The notes beneath the pieces were generated by a model. The model was not told the origin of the DNA. It searched no databases and saw only the letters and a list, made by a program, of their open reading frames with translations. DNA of 43,935 nt from Prevotella sp. UBA2746. GTDB lineage: Bacteria > Bacteroidota > Bacteroidia > Bacteroidales > Bacteroidaceae. The DNA is taken from assembly GCA_002353555.1 (NCBI GenBank), contig DEJO01000039.1, positions 1 to 43,935 of the forward strand. Direction: 5' to 3'. How positions within the stretch are numbered: the stretch's first letter is position 1; every line of letters starts with the position of its first letter. This document shows, piece by piece, positions 22,274 through 31,384 of this stretch. A program made the position numbers and the translations under genes.

Positions 22274-23203
22274 ATGAAAAGTAATTTTATGCTGAAGTGT
22301 ATCCATGTCTTGCAGGATCCAAGGATATTGCAGAATCTTCTGATGGAGAAATATCCATCCCTGTTCAATGATGAAAAGTATTTAAAAAATAGATATGCCA
22401 AGATCTTTGGAAAAGAATTGAATCTGGTGCACCCTACTACGTTTAACGAGAAGCTGAACTGGCTGAAATTGAATGACAGAAATCCCCTATATACAACGTT
22501 AGCTGATAAATATAAGGTAAAGAAATATGTGGCAGACTTGATCGGTGAAGAATATGTGGTGCCATGTTACGGTCATTGGAAGACTTTGGATGATATCGAT
22601 TTCTCGGCTTTGCCCGACAGATGCTTCCTGAAAATGAATCACGACAGCCAGAAAGGAGTGCTGATAGACAAGTCGGCAGGAATAGACCGTCAGCTGTTGA
22701 GGCGGGAATTCTCTTCCAAGCGGAGGAAGCGGAACTGGTATTGGCCAAGCAGGGAGTGGGCTTACAAGAATATAGAGCCGTGTATCTTGGCTGAGCAATA
22801 TCTTGAAGATGGGAAAACCGGTGACTTGCAGGATTACAAGTTCTGGTGCTTTAATGGCAAGCCTGTTTACATGTACGTAACGAATAAGGGTGCTGTCATC
22901 AAAGAAAATTTCTATGACATGAATTTCTTTCCCGTCAACATCAATCATGGTTTCCCTCGTCAATCACCGGAATTTGAGAAACCTACAGGGTTTGAGCTGA
23001 TGAAACAGCTTGCGGCAAAGCTCTCTGCCCATATCCCTTTTGTTCGGATTGACTTTTTTGAGATTCTGGGAAAGGTCTACTTTGGTGAGTTTACCTTCTA
23101 TGACTGGGGCGGACTTCAACCCTTTGCAGATGAAGAAACGGACAGGAGATTAGGTGAGTTGTTGGATTTGTCTTCTTTCAAGAATACTGATGGCGGCAAA
23201 TAA
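22274..23203 (+). CDS. TupA-like ATP-grasp protein
   Basis: 309 residues from ATG 22274; a second Met five codons on is an alternative. The pattern matches the ATP-grasp TupA-like family: ELNLVHPTTFNEKLNWLKL near residue 46, DKYKVKKYV near 75, VVPCYGHW, CFLKMNHDSQ near 116 with the ATP-binding Lys, CILAEQYLED, DYKFWCFNGKP and, near the end, VRIDFFEILGKVYFGEFTFYDWGG with the metal-binding Asp/Glu set. TupA is known from teichuronopeptide synthesis, where an ATP-grasp ligase joins an amino acid to a uronic acid. By inference this protein attaches an amino acid or similar group to a sugar of the glycan. Its last 14 bases overlap the flippase gene. Confidence 0.82.
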   Translation: MKSNFMLKCIHVLQDPRILQNLLMEKYPSLFNDEKYLKNRYAKIFGKELNLVHPTTFNEKLNWLKLNDRNPLYTTLADKYKVKKYVADLIGEEYVVPCYGHWKTLDDIDFSALPDRCFLKMNHDSQKGVLIDKSAGIDRQLLRREFSSKRRKRNWYWPSREWAYKNIEPCILAEQYLEDGKTGDLQDYKFWCFNGKPVYMYVTNKGAVIKENFYDMNFFPVNINHGFPRQSPEFEKPTGFELMKQLAAKLSAHIPFVRIDFFEILGKVYFGEFTFYDWGGLQPFADEETDRRLGELLDLSSFKNTDGGK

Positions 23204-24722
23204 AGATAACATAAAAATAGCGAAGAACACCGTCGTGGTGTATGTCCGGCTTATCGTTACGGCTATAGTCGGTTTGCTGACTTCAAGATATGTGCTTCAA
23301 ATCTTGGGGGCGTCAGACTTTGGACTCTATTCCGTTATCGGTGGTGTTATTGCTATGTTTACCTTTATTGCAGGTTCATTGCAGGCAACGACAATACGAT
23401 TCATCAACTATGAAATGGGCAGGCCTGACGGCGACGTCAATCGTATCTTCAACACGGTATTGCAGATTCATGTCTTGTTTGCCATAGTCATATTTGTCCT
23501 GGCAGAGGTCTTGGGTTTGTACTACATCTATAACTATCTCAATGTTGAAAGTGGCAAGTTGGATGATGCGCTGTTTGTCTTTCATTGTTCCATGACCGTG
23601 GCATGTCTGGGTATAGTGAATGTTCCTTATCAGGGCTTGCTGATAGCCCATGAGAAGTTCTTCCTGTCGGCTTGTATTGATATCGTCAATGTCCTGTGCA
23701 AACTGATCATGGTTTTTATGTTGTTCTTCGCCACAGGAAATGTGTTGCGCCTTTATGCGATTGGTATGAGTCTGCTCACTTTCCTGTCTTTCATGGCCTA
23801 TTTTGTGGCATGCAGGATATGCTGGCCCTCGGAAATCCGGCAGAAATTGGTGAAAAGTATAGCCCAGCATAAAGAGATATTGATTTTCAACAACTATACA
23901 TTGCTGTCAACGGCATCGCTGATGGCACGTAACCAAGGCAGCAATCTTCTGATTAACTATTTTTTCGGCACGGTTGTCAATGCGGCTTATGTCATCTCTA
24001 ACATGGTATTGGTATATGTCAATATGTTTGCCGGCTGTTTTGATCAGGCTTCAGCTCCGCAGATTACACAAAACCTGAGCCGGGGCGACAGGGACCGTAC
24101 GTTGTATCTGGTGAACCATACTTGCAGGATTTGCATACTACTGGTAGAAATCGTGTATTTTGCAATGATGGCAGATTTGGATTTTATCCTGCACCTGTGG
24201 CTGGGTGAGCGAGTGCCTGAAAGTACTGACACCTTCTGCCATTTGACATTACTTCTGGCTGTTGTCTCAGCAACTTCAGGAGGCTTGGCGCAATATATCA
24301 ATGCCATAGGGCGCCTGAAGTGGTTCTCCATTTGGATGAGCACCTGGTATATGATAGGCTTGGTCGTTGCGGTTTTCTTGTATAAGAACCATGTTGACGC
24401 AACGTCAATCCTCATTGTCTTTATCGTTGCTGATTTGGTTAATCGGGTGTGCCAATTGTTGTTGTTGAGGCGATTGTCGAAATTCCCGGTCCTTTCATTT
24501 GTAAGAGAGGCTTATCTCCGCCCGATGATAGTCTTTGTCATCGGATGTGGCATCCTGTTTGCTTACCAAAACGTGGGAGTTCAAGGCTCTTTATGGCGTT
24601 TCACGGGCATTGTCTCGATAGCTGTTCTGATGGCACTTATTGTGTTTTATATAGGAATGTATAAGAACGAACGAATAAAAATACAACATGTTATTATCAA
24701 TAAAATAAAAGAAAGGCGATGA
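23190..24722 (+). CDS. Wzx-type polysaccharide flippase
   Basis: 510 residues from ATG 23190, the Met just before AANKDNIKIAKNTVVVY; it overlaps the previous gene by 14 bases. About 12-14 hydrophobic helices run through the whole length. The start (KNTVVVYVRLIVTAIVGLLTSRYVLQILGASDFG in parts) is a hallmark of MOP-superfamily lipopolysaccharide O-antigen flippases, with the G-x-S-D-F-G-L-Y segment near 43-50. It lies in the inner membrane and would move the undecaprenyl-linked repeat unit to the periplasmic side, where the EpsG-like polymerase encoded at 26393-27448 could act. It sits between the two ATP-grasp genes in a tightly overlapping operon. Confidence 0.9.
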   Translation: MAANKDNIKIAKNTVVVYVRLIVTAIVGLLTSRYVLQILGASDFGLYSVIGGVIAMFTFIAGSLQATTIRFINYEMGRPDGDVNRIFNTVLQIHVLFAIVIFVLAEVLGLYYIYNYLNVESGKLDDALFVFHCSMTVACLGIVNVPYQGLLIAHEKFFLSACIDIVNVLCKLIMVFMLFFATGNVLRLYAIGMSLLTFLSFMAYFVACRICWPSEIRQKLVKSIAQHKEILIFNNYTLLSTASLMARNQGSNLLINYFFGTVVNAAYVISNMVLVYVNMFAGCFDQASAPQITQNLSRGDRDRTLYLVNHTCRICILLVEIVYFAMMADLDFILHLWLGERVPESTDTFCHLTLLLAVVSATSGGLAQYINAIGRLKWFSIWMSTWYMIGLVVAVFLYKNHVDATSILIVFIVADLVNRVCQLLLLRRLSKFPVLSFVREAYLRPMIVFVIGCGILFAYQNVGVQGSLWRFTGIVSIAVLMALIVFYIGMYKNERIKIQHVIINKIKERR

Positions 24723-25627
24723 AAGAATTTTTCAAGAATCCTAAGCGGGCACTGATCTATTTCATGAATTACCGTTGTCCCAGTTTGCTTCCGGACAAGG
24801 TGTTTATATGTCAGCAATATAAGGATATCATGGGTGAGGAATTAAACCTGAAGAATCCGACGAAATTTACTGAAAAGTTGCAGTGGATGAAGCTTTATGC
24901 ACACAATCCTCTCTATACGCAAATGGTTGACAAGTATGAAGTGAAGGACTTTGTTGCGAACCGGATTGGTAAGGAGTATGTCCTTCCGATATATGGCGTA
25001 TGGGATAGCTTCGACCAAATAGACTTCGACAAATTGCCCAATCAGTTTGTTCTTAAATGCAATCATGATAGTGGCAGCTATGTTGTTTGTACGGACAAGG
25101 CAACTTTTGATAAAGAAAAGGCTCGTCAGGTGTTGGAACCAGCATTGAAGAAAAATTTCTTCTGGATGTTCCGTGAGTGGCCTTATAAGAATGTGAAACG
25201 CCGTATTATAGCAGAGCAATATGAGCCATCGTTAGGAAAGAAAGAATCCGTAGAGTATAAATTGACATGCTTTGACGGCGAGGTGAAGGTGATAACGGTT
25301 TGCAGCGGTATTCCCCATCAGGCCGTAGAATTGCGTAATAATGACAATTTCAGCAAAGACTGGAAGCGGCAGAATTGGTATGCTGTGTATAAACCTACGG
25401 GGAAAGATATCAAGAAACCTGCTGAAATGGACGATATCGTCAGATTCAGTGAGGAACTGTCTAAGGGTATCCCGCAAGTCCGTATCGACTGGTATGTCAT
25501 CGATGGCAAAATCTATTTTGGAGAGTTTACTTTCTTTACATGGTCGGGCTATATCCACTTTGAACCGAAAGAATGGAACCTGACCATGGGGGAGTGGTTA
25601 AAATTGCCTGAAGAAAAGAAAGTATGA
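24719..25627 (+). CDS. Second TupA-like ATP-grasp protein
   Basis: 302 residues; the start overlaps the flippase stop by ATGA. It is clearly a paralogue of the 22274-23203 product, with the same blocks in the same order: GEELNLKNPTKFTEKLQWMKL near 38, VDKYEVKDFV, YVLPIYGVWDSF, FVLKCNHDSGS near 112, RRIIAEQYEPSLG near 160, EYKLTCFDGE, VRIDWYVIDGKIYFGEFTFFTWSG near 257. The ATP-binding Lys and the C-terminal Asp/Glu metal ligands appear intact. Two copies in one operon suggest two different ligation steps or acceptors on the same glycan; this is inference. It is cytoplasmic and overlaps the next gene by four bases. Confidence 0.82.
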   Translation: MKEFFKNPKRALIYFMNYRCPSLLPDKVFICQQYKDIMGEELNLKNPTKFTEKLQWMKLYAHNPLYTQMVDKYEVKDFVANRIGKEYVLPIYGVWDSFDQIDFDKLPNQFVLKCNHDSGSYVVCTDKATFDKEKARQVLEPALKKNFFWMFREWPYKNVKRRIIAEQYEPSLGKKESVEYKLTCFDGEVKVITVCSGIPHQAVELRNNDNFSKDWKRQNWYAVYKPTGKDIKKPAEMDDIVRFSEELSKGIPQVRIDWYVIDGKIYFGEFTFFTWSGYIHFEPKEWNLTMGEWLKLPEEKKV

Positions 25628-26400
25628 CGAAGAAAGTTATTTATACCTGTTGCGTGGGGGGGTATGATGCCATCTTGCAGCCGGAAGCCATCCGCGAGGA
25701 TTACGATTACGTATGTTTCTCTAACGACATCAAGGAGCAACGTATAGGCGTTTGGCAGATACGCCCCATTCCCTATGCCGCTGTGGATAAAACTTTCTTG
25801 TCTCGCTATCCTAAGTTGCAGCCACATCTGTTGTTGGGCGACTATGACTATAGTGTATATATCGATTCGAATGTTCAGATTATAGAGCAAGAGTTCTATA
25901 GGATCATTGATGAAAAAATCAGTTCAGGTTGCCTTATCGCGCAAGTACGGCACTGCGAGCCTCCTATAGATTGTATATATGACGACATTCCCTATGCTTT
26001 CAGGTACAACAAGATAACATTCTGCCAGGCTTGGCACCAGACCAAGTATCTTCACCGCCATCATTTTCCGCGTCACTATGGTTTGTTTGAAAACAACTTG
26101 ATATTCCGCAGCCATCTCGATGAGCGCGTGATAAGGATTTCCGACCAATGGTGGGAAGAGTATTCAAAGACAGTTCCGAGAGACCAGTTCTCACTGATGT
26201 ATGTCTATTGGAAAGAGCAGTATATGCCGGAACTGCTTTTGCCGGCTAATGAATGTACGCGCAATACGCATTTGCTTCGCTATCATTTACATCTTTCTGA
26301 ACAACGAGTTGAGATTCCTCTAAAGGACGTAGTTTCCAATCGCTTGCATGAAGTTATGTATCCTTACGTAAAAAAAGTGCTTCAGTCTGTATTCAAGTGA
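25624..26400 (+). CDS. DUF616-type glycosyltransferase-like protein
   Basis: 258 residues, start overlapping the previous stop by ATGA. The opening VIYTCCVGGYDAI followed by DYVCFSND, VWQIRPIP, FLSRYPKLQPHLLLGDYDYSVYIDSNVQI in parts is the pattern of DUF616/TOD1-MUCI70-like proteins, which are believed to be glycosyltransferases. YIDSNVQI carries the Asp of a D-x-D-like site. The later part has HHFPRHYGLFENNLIFR and RDQFSLMYVYWKE, also typical. There is no signal peptide or helix. As the last gene of the four-gene rightward operon it probably adds a residue to the repeat unit. Its 3' end overlaps the opposite-strand polymerase gene by eight bases. Confidence 0.65.
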   Translation: MTKKVIYTCCVGGYDAILQPEAIREDYDYVCFSNDIKEQRIGVWQIRPIPYAAVDKTFLSRYPKLQPHLLLGDYDYSVYIDSNVQIIEQEFYRIIDEKISSGCLIAQVRHCEPPIDCIYDDIPYAFRYNKITFCQAWHQTKYLHRHHFPRHYGLFENNLIFRSHLDERVIRISDQWWEEYSKTVPRDQFSLMYVYWKEQYMPELLLPANECTRNTHLLRYHLHLSEQRVEIPLKDVVSNRLHEVMYPYVKKVLQSVFK

Positions 26401-27448
26401 AATACTCTGTGAAGAGCATGTTGTGTAGCAGCATGTATAGTCCGGCGATGGTAATAGCAATCCTGACATAATGGGCAGGGGTGATAAGGTAGAGACAAAA
26501 TGTCATTACAATACAATCAACGATACCATAAATATCGCTGATACGCCCGGCAATTACCGGAATGGTTGCCATCACCAGCAGGAAGAGCATGCTTGATGCA
26601 AAAAGATTGATGAGGATAGGTGCTGACGGAATCTTTTCCGTTACCGTATCATAGTAATACAGGCAGAGATATAGTACTACACATTTCGCAAGGAAATAAA
26701 CATTGAGGTAGGGGGGCTCAATCTCGTCCCATCCTCCTAATTCAGAGGTTTCTTTATAGAAGTCAAGTTTTCCGAAAATGGAAGATGGAAGAAATGAAAA
26801 AAAGTCCAGTTTCAGAAAGTATATACCAAAGCAAAGCGGCAGCAAGCCTGCAACAATCATCCTCGCAGTCCTATTCAGCTTCCTGTTGCCGATGATAAGA
26901 AACGGCAGATAGCAGAGTGCGGAATAGTGGAACAATGTGGCACAGATGAGTAGTAGTGCTGTTTTCACATATTGCTTCTTTACTATAGTGAAAATGGAAA
27001 AGAACAGGAATGTAGCAGCAGCGGCAGCCCTTATCTGGATCAAGTCTTGCACTTCAAAGTAGATAGGTATGTAAATGATGAGTGCCGTAAAGATATAAGG
27101 GTAACTCATCTTATACAGGGCCAGGAGCTTGGCAGGAATGGAGATGAGGGCATAGATGAGGAACATCGTCCCTATAGTACCCCCCATAGCTAACACTATT
27201 CTGCTCAGATAGATATATGTCGGCTCTGTCGCAAGTTCTACAATCGGAGAGTCATTGTTTAAGAAGATTTCTTCATAATTGGCGGCATCTGCGGTATGAT
27301 CAACATCTTTTGTGGTAGCCAGGGCAACCATGAAGATGGCATAAAAGGCAAGTATAAAGATTTTATGAATTTCCTTCATGTAATCTTCTATAAATGCCAA
27401 CATGACCGTTATGGCAAATAGTACGGCTATGATGAGATTCATTTGCAT
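26393..27448 (-). CDS. EpsG-type polysaccharide polymerase (Wzy role)
   Basis: 351 residues with about ten transmembrane segments and a periplasmic loop early on that contains DVDHTADAANYEEIF (residues 49-63), the D-x-x-x-Y-x-x-x-F region typical of EpsG-family proteins. LIQIRAAAAATFLFFSIF (near 135-152) and LLICATLFHYSALCYLPFL (near 163-181) are the other conserved blocks: the Q-x-R-A and F-H-Y/W-S-A motifs of EpsG. It would join repeat units delivered by the flippase on the periplasmic side of the inner membrane. Met 3 is an alternative start. It is 30 bases downstream of the Wzz gene and likely in one transcript with Wza and Wzz. Confidence 0.8.
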   Translation of the reverse strand: MQMNLIIAVLFAITVMLAFIEDYMKEIHKIFILAFYAIFMVALATTKDVDHTADAANYEEIFLNNDSPIVELATEPTYIYLSRIVLAMGGTIGTMFLIYALISIPAKLLALYKMSYPYIFTALIIYIPIYFEVQDLIQIRAAAAATFLFFSIFTIVKKQYVKTALLLICATLFHYSALCYLPFLIIGNRKLNRTARMIVAGLLPLCFGIYFLKLDFFSFLPSSIFGKLDFYKETSELGGWDEIEPPYLNVYFLAKCVVLYLCLYYYDTVTEKIPSAPILINLFASSMLFLLVMATIPVIAGRISDIYGIVDCIVMTFCLYLITPAHYVRIAITIAGLYMLLHNMLFTEYFT

Positions 27449-27478
27449 GGGTAAATCCCTATCTAAGAGTAAGGCGTT

Positions 27479-28540
27479 TTAGCTTTTCCCTTTTACCAAT
27501 ATCCATCCCGTGACAACGAAAGTGGAAAGTATCATCATGGCGAGAACGAAGATCACGCGTTTGGGACCGGCAGGCTTGATGGGCACGTCGGCTCCCTTGA
27601 TGATGGTGAAGGCTGGTGTCTGTTCCTGTACTTTTGCCTTTGCCATCTGCAGTTGGGTCTGTATGGTGGTGTAGGCATTATACTTCAGCTGCATGTCGTT
27701 CTCCATGTCTTCCAGCTTGGCTTTCACGCTTTCGAGGATGACGTCAGTGTTGGCATCGGCAAAGCGCACGTACTTGTCGCGGATAGCCACATATTCTGCC
27801 ATGGCCTTGTCGGAAAGCTTCTGATAGTGGGTGACGTCGATGCGGGCTTTGCTCGTTCGGTAGTCGGTGATGAAGCGTTGCAGTTTCTGCGCCACCGTGT
27901 CGGCGATGGTCTTACAGATGAGTGGGTCTTGGTCCTTTACCTCTACGGTGATGACGTATGTCTTCTTGTCGAAGCTGATCTTGATGTTGCCCTTCATGGC
28001 ATCGGTGACGTCGTTCTGCTTCTTCGACAGTTTGTAGGGGTTGAAGTGGGAAGTGCCAGCCTTTCCTGTTCCCACGATGCCTTCTTCTTCTTTGACGAAG
28101 AACTTCCTGATGGCTTCCGTCGTCGGTTCCCACCATGCACATTTCTGGTGCTTCTCCAAGTATTCGTAATAGGTGGTGTGCAGCGTGTCGGTCTTGTCAG
28201 CCACAGGCACGCTCCAGAGGCTGTATACAAATCCGTTGTCATCCATCAGTTCGGGGTAGAGCAGTGGCGTGATGGCATCGTTGCCCTGCATCTTGTCCAG
28301 GTCGAACCCGAAGCTCGATGCTAACGAACCCAATGAACTGCCCAGCGACTTGCCGTTGTTCAGCTCCGGTGCCAGCTTCATCTCCGTCTTGTAGAACCTC
28401 GGTTTGCTGAAGATGTAGACACATGACAGGATGAAGACGATGGGAAGGATGATGATGAAGTACATCTTCCGCTTCCAAAGCGTCTTGAATATCTTTCCCA
28501 AGTCAATGGGAGCTGGTCTGTTATTGTTGTCTGTTTCCAT
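27479..28540 (-). CDS. Wzz-type chain-length regulator
   Basis: 353 residues. Two membrane helices bracket the protein: residues about 27-47 (YFIIILPIVFILSCVYIF) and 325-347 (VIFVLAMMILSTFVVTGWILV). The periplasmic part between them contains helical segments (LESVKAKLEDMENDMQLKYNAYTTIQTQLQMAKAKVQEQTP in parts, coiled-coil-like) and ends with ADVPIKPAGPKR, the Pro-rich motif just before the second helix that defines Wzz/PCP proteins. There is no cytoplasmic BY-kinase domain and none is seen elsewhere in the window, so regulation by tyrosine phosphorylation of a fused kinase is excluded here. It would set glycan chain length together with the polymerase and the export protein, whose genes flank it. 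Confidence 0.9.
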   Translation of the reverse strand: METDNNNRPAPIDLGKIFKTLWKRKMYFIIILPIVFILSCVYIFSKPRFYKTEMKLAPELNNGKSLGSSLGSLASSFGFDLDKMQGNDAITPLLYPELMDDNGFVYSLWSVPVADKTDTLHTTYYEYLEKHQKCAWWEPTTEAIRKFFVKEEEGIVGTGKAGTSHFNPYKLSKKQNDVTDAMKGNIKISFDKKTYVITVEVKDQDPLICKTIADTVAQKLQRFITDYRTSKARIDVTHYQKLSDKAMAEYVAIRDKYVRFADANTDVILESVKAKLEDMENDMQLKYNAYTTIQTQLQMAKAKVQEQTPAFTIIKGADVPIKPAGPKRVIFVLAMMILSTFVVTGWILVKGKS

Positions 28541-28550
28541 GCTTTCTCTG

Positions 28551-31175
28551 TTACTTCAATACGTTAGCCAGTGTAGCAATCATTGTGGCGATGCTGGTGA
28601 TACCCGTTCCCATGGCCAGTTTCTCGGCGGTGGTCATCTTGGCTTCCGCCTTGATGGGTACTACGATTTCGCAGCCTGGGCGCACCTTGGCGTTGTGTCC
28701 CACCTTTGCCACCATGCCGTTCATGTAGAGAATGTATGTCTCGCGCTTCTTGGCATCGCTGCTGAAACCTCCTGCCTGGTTGATGTAGTAGCTGACGCTC
28801 TTGCCTGCTACATAGCCGACGGTATTGGGGTACATCACCGCACCGTTCACCTTCACCGTTCCGTTGTATGCCGGAATGATGAGGCGGTCGCCCTCGCGCA
28901 ACAGGATATCCTCGTCGCCGCCGGGATTCTTGATCGCCTTCTCCAGTTCGATGCCCACCCGGTAGACTTCAGGAATGTTGAACTTCGCCATCGTCGTGCT
29001 CTCGCCTTGCTTAGCCACCTCCGTCAGCGATGCCGCATTCTGGCTGCGTGCCGCCATGTCCATGAGGTTGCGCTGCTGCTGCTCACGTGCCATCTTGAGC
29101 ACTTCCTCCATACGTTTGCGCTCATAGTCGTTGGTCTTGCGCTCCAGTCTTGCGCCACGTATGTATGCCATGTCCGTTCCTCCGCCCGAAGCACGGTAGA
29201 GGTCGCTGAGGCGTGCCGTACGTCTGGGTAGTGAGTAGATACCGCCGAAGAGTACCTCCCCCTCGATGCTGACGTTTTGTTGCTTGTTGAATCCTGGATT
29301 CTTGCGTACGTATACCTCGTCGAAAGGTTCCAGGACGAAGCCCTGCTCACCGTCGACCACGAATCCCTCCTTCAGGGCGAACGAGTAGTTGCGGGTGATG
29401 ATAGAGTCTGTGGTGAGCGCGTCGGGCGTGATGATGCGGCGTGCCACGTCGACACGTACCGTCGATGCCGTCTCTTTCAGTCCTCCGGCTTGAAGCACGA
29501 AGTCTTCCAACGTCTCGTTTGAGGCATACTTATAGATACCTGGATACTGCACCTCACCGAAGATGGAGATGGTGCGTTCCTCCATAGCGTCCTGCTTGGT
29601 GGGTATGAAGAGCACGTCTTCGTTCTGTAGCGGTATGTCTGCTGCCTCGCCAGCCATGATGCCCTCCACGTTCACGGGGATGACCTCCAGTGTGCGGTCG
29701 GGTTTCATGCGGTGCATGACGGCACGTGCCGTAAACGCATACTCCGTCAGTCCCTCTGCCGCTTCTATCAGCGAACGCACGCTGTTGATCTCGTCGCCCA
29801 CCTGGTACATGCCGGGACGGAAGACGGCTCCTTTCAGCTCTACCATGTTCTCATATCGTGGGATGATGCTGTCTACCTGTACCGAGTCGTCGTCGGCAAC
29901 ATGGAATGAACCCATGTCAAACTCGTTGATGGTGTATACAGAGTACTGACGTCCCGTCTTCCTCACCATGCGTACCGATTTCGTATAGGCATCGCCCGTG
30001 AAGCCGCCGGCATAGCGTATCAGCGTGCCCACGCTCTCGTTGCGCTTCATCTCGTAGAACATGGGGCGCTTCACCTTACCCGTGATGTTGACCAGACAGT
30101 CGTAGGTGCCCACGGCAATCACGTCGTTGTCAGCCAGTTTCACGTTGCCAGACAGCTTGCCGTTGAGCATGTAGTCGTAGACATCTACAACGGTGACGAG
30201 CTGGTTGTTGCGGTATACCTTGATGTTGCGCAGCGTACCCAGGTCGGTGACTCCGCCTGCCATGTGAAGTGCGTGGAACACCGTAGCAAATGCCGAGAGC
30301 GTATATGTTCCAGGCTTCTTCACCTCGCCCATCACGTTCACCATGATGGTGCGTGTCTGTCCTACCGACAGGCGTATCTGACTGCTACTGTATCGCTGTC
30401 CCAACTGGCTCTTCAGGCGTGCGTTGGCTTGCGAAACGGTAAGTCCGCTCACCTGTACGGGGCCATATCCCTCGATGGTGACGAATCCGTCGGGCGACAC
30501 CGTAGCCTGTATCGACTTTTGCGATGCGCCATAGATGTCTATGTATACCGCATCACCCGGTCCCAGCCGGTAGTTCTGCGGCGTGGCTATGTTCATCACG
30601 GGTTCGAAGGACAGGTCTTTGCGGTTGAAGAAGTCATGACCGTAGACCTGCTTCTTTTTCTTCTTCAACTCCTTCACCAGCTGCCTGTACATGGCTGCAG
30701 TGTCGGTAGGCATCCAGCCGTCCATCTCGTCCTGCATCGCCAGGAACTCCTCGTCATACTCGTCATACGACTTCTCCTCGTTCTCGAAGCGACTGACGCG
30801 CTGGCTGGAATATCTTGATGCACGGCGGCTCTCGTCGTTGTAGAGCTGTCGCGACTCGTCGGCTATCTCTTTTCCCGTCTTCTGCATGTCGGCAGCGTTG
30901 TTGCGGCGGCTGCGGTCGTCAGTGGCTGTCTTGCCTGTCGTGGCAGCCATGGCGGTGTTGCCGCTCTTCTGCATGTTCTCTGCCATGCTCTTCACACGGC
31001 GTATCTGGTTGATGTTCACGCCGCGCTGCATCAGTTTGGTCACTATCTGCGCCTGGGAGGTGCCGCGCTGGTGTTCCTTCATGATGAACTGCAACACCTG
31101 GTTGTCGCTCATCGACTGTGCCCATGCCGCTACGGGCAAGAGCACCATTAAAAGGCAAAAGATGTATTTCTTCAT
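28551..31175 (-). CDS. SLBB-domain polysaccharide export protein (Wza-like)
   Basis: 874 residues, much longer than classical Wza (about 380). A signal peptide (MKKYIFCLLMVLLPVAAWAQ) has no lipobox Cys. Residues 24-65 form a helical unit (DNQVLQFIMKEHQRGTSQAQ) common to long Bacteroidetes exporters, followed by a charged linker with Arg/Glu-rich stretches to about 150. The Poly_export domain is at about 200-290 (YRLGPGDAVYIDIYG, VSPDGFVTIEGYGPVQVSGLT). Then come at least five SLBB-like repeats, each opening with a VxGxVxxPGxY motif (MGEVKKPGTY, GAVFRPGMYQ, FGEVQYPGIY, EGEVLFGGIY, NGAVMYPNTV). The C-terminus has a hydrophobic end (TGITSIATMIATLANVL) that may span the outer membrane. It is the first gene of the export operon with Wzz and EpsG. 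Confidence 0.9.
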   Translation of the reverse strand: MKKYIFCLLMVLLPVAAWAQSMSDNQVLQFIMKEHQRGTSQAQIVTKLMQRGVNINQIRRVKSMAENMQKSGNTAMAATTGKTATDDRSRRNNAADMQKTGKEIADESRQLYNDESRRASRYSSQRVSRFENEEKSYDEYDEEFLAMQDEMDGWMPTDTAAMYRQLVKELKKKKKQVYGHDFFNRKDLSFEPVMNIATPQNYRLGPGDAVYIDIYGASQKSIQATVSPDGFVTIEGYGPVQVSGLTVSQANARLKSQLGQRYSSSQIRLSVGQTRTIMVNVMGEVKKPGTYTLSAFATVFHALHMAGGVTDLGTLRNIKVYRNNQLVTVVDVYDYMLNGKLSGNVKLADNDVIAVGTYDCLVNITGKVKRPMFYEMKRNESVGTLIRYAGGFTGDAYTKSVRMVRKTGRQYSVYTINEFDMGSFHVADDDSVQVDSIIPRYENMVELKGAVFRPGMYQVGDEINSVRSLIEAAEGLTEYAFTARAVMHRMKPDRTLEVIPVNVEGIMAGEAADIPLQNEDVLFIPTKQDAMEERTISIFGEVQYPGIYKYASNETLEDFVLQAGGLKETASTVRVDVARRIITPDALTTDSIITRNYSFALKEGFVVDGEQGFVLEPFDEVYVRKNPGFNKQQNVSIEGEVLFGGIYSLPRRTARLSDLYRASGGGTDMAYIRGARLERKTNDYERKRMEEVLKMAREQQQRNLMDMAARSQNAASLTEVAKQGESTTMAKFNIPEVYRVGIELEKAIKNPGGDEDILLREGDRLIIPAYNGTVKVNGAVMYPNTVGYVAGKSVSYYINQAGGFSSDAKKRETYILYMNGMVAKVGHNAKVRPGCEIVVPIKAEAKMTTAEKLAMGTGITSIATMIATLANVLK

Positions 31176-31268
31176 TTTTCCGTTTGTATCTTGCAGAGGT
31201 CATTCGGTGTACCTGTACCACTACACATTATTATATATGTAGATAACTCCATTTTCCTAAAATTGTTG

Positions 31269-31276
31269 CAAAGGTA
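31269..31276 (-). promoter_or_regulatory. -7 element for the export operon
   Basis: On the minus strand TACCTTTG, a full consensus match, gives a leader of about 87 bases before ATG 31175. The expected -33 position falls in the AATTCATA repeat, where no TTTG is present. Confidence 0.5.
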
Positions 31277-31279
31277 TGA

Positions 31280-31310
31280 AATAATTCATAATTCATAATT
31301 CACAATTCAT
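31280..31310. repeat. AT-rich AATTCATA/AATTCACA repeat
   Basis: Four imperfect units (AATTCATA, AATTCATA, AATTCACA, AATTCATA) lie between the two divergent promoters. They are the same family as 10386-10449. The repeat sits where the -33 box of the export operon should be, so unit-number changes could alter its expression. Confidence 0.7.
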
Positions 31311-31327
31311 ATTTTTTTTATGGATGA

Positions 31328-31357
31328 CTTGCAATTCACGATTATTTACTATCTTTG
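31328..31357 (+). promoter_or_regulatory. Promoter for the secreted protein gene at 31385
   Basis: CTTG at 31328-31331, an 18-base spacer, then TATCTTTG at 31350-31357. The -7 box is a full match. The transcript should begin near 31364 and the ATG at 31385 follows, ruling out the in-frame upstream start at 31355. Confidence 0.6.
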
Positions 31358-31384
31358 TGGCGAAAACTAAAAACCAGTACGACA

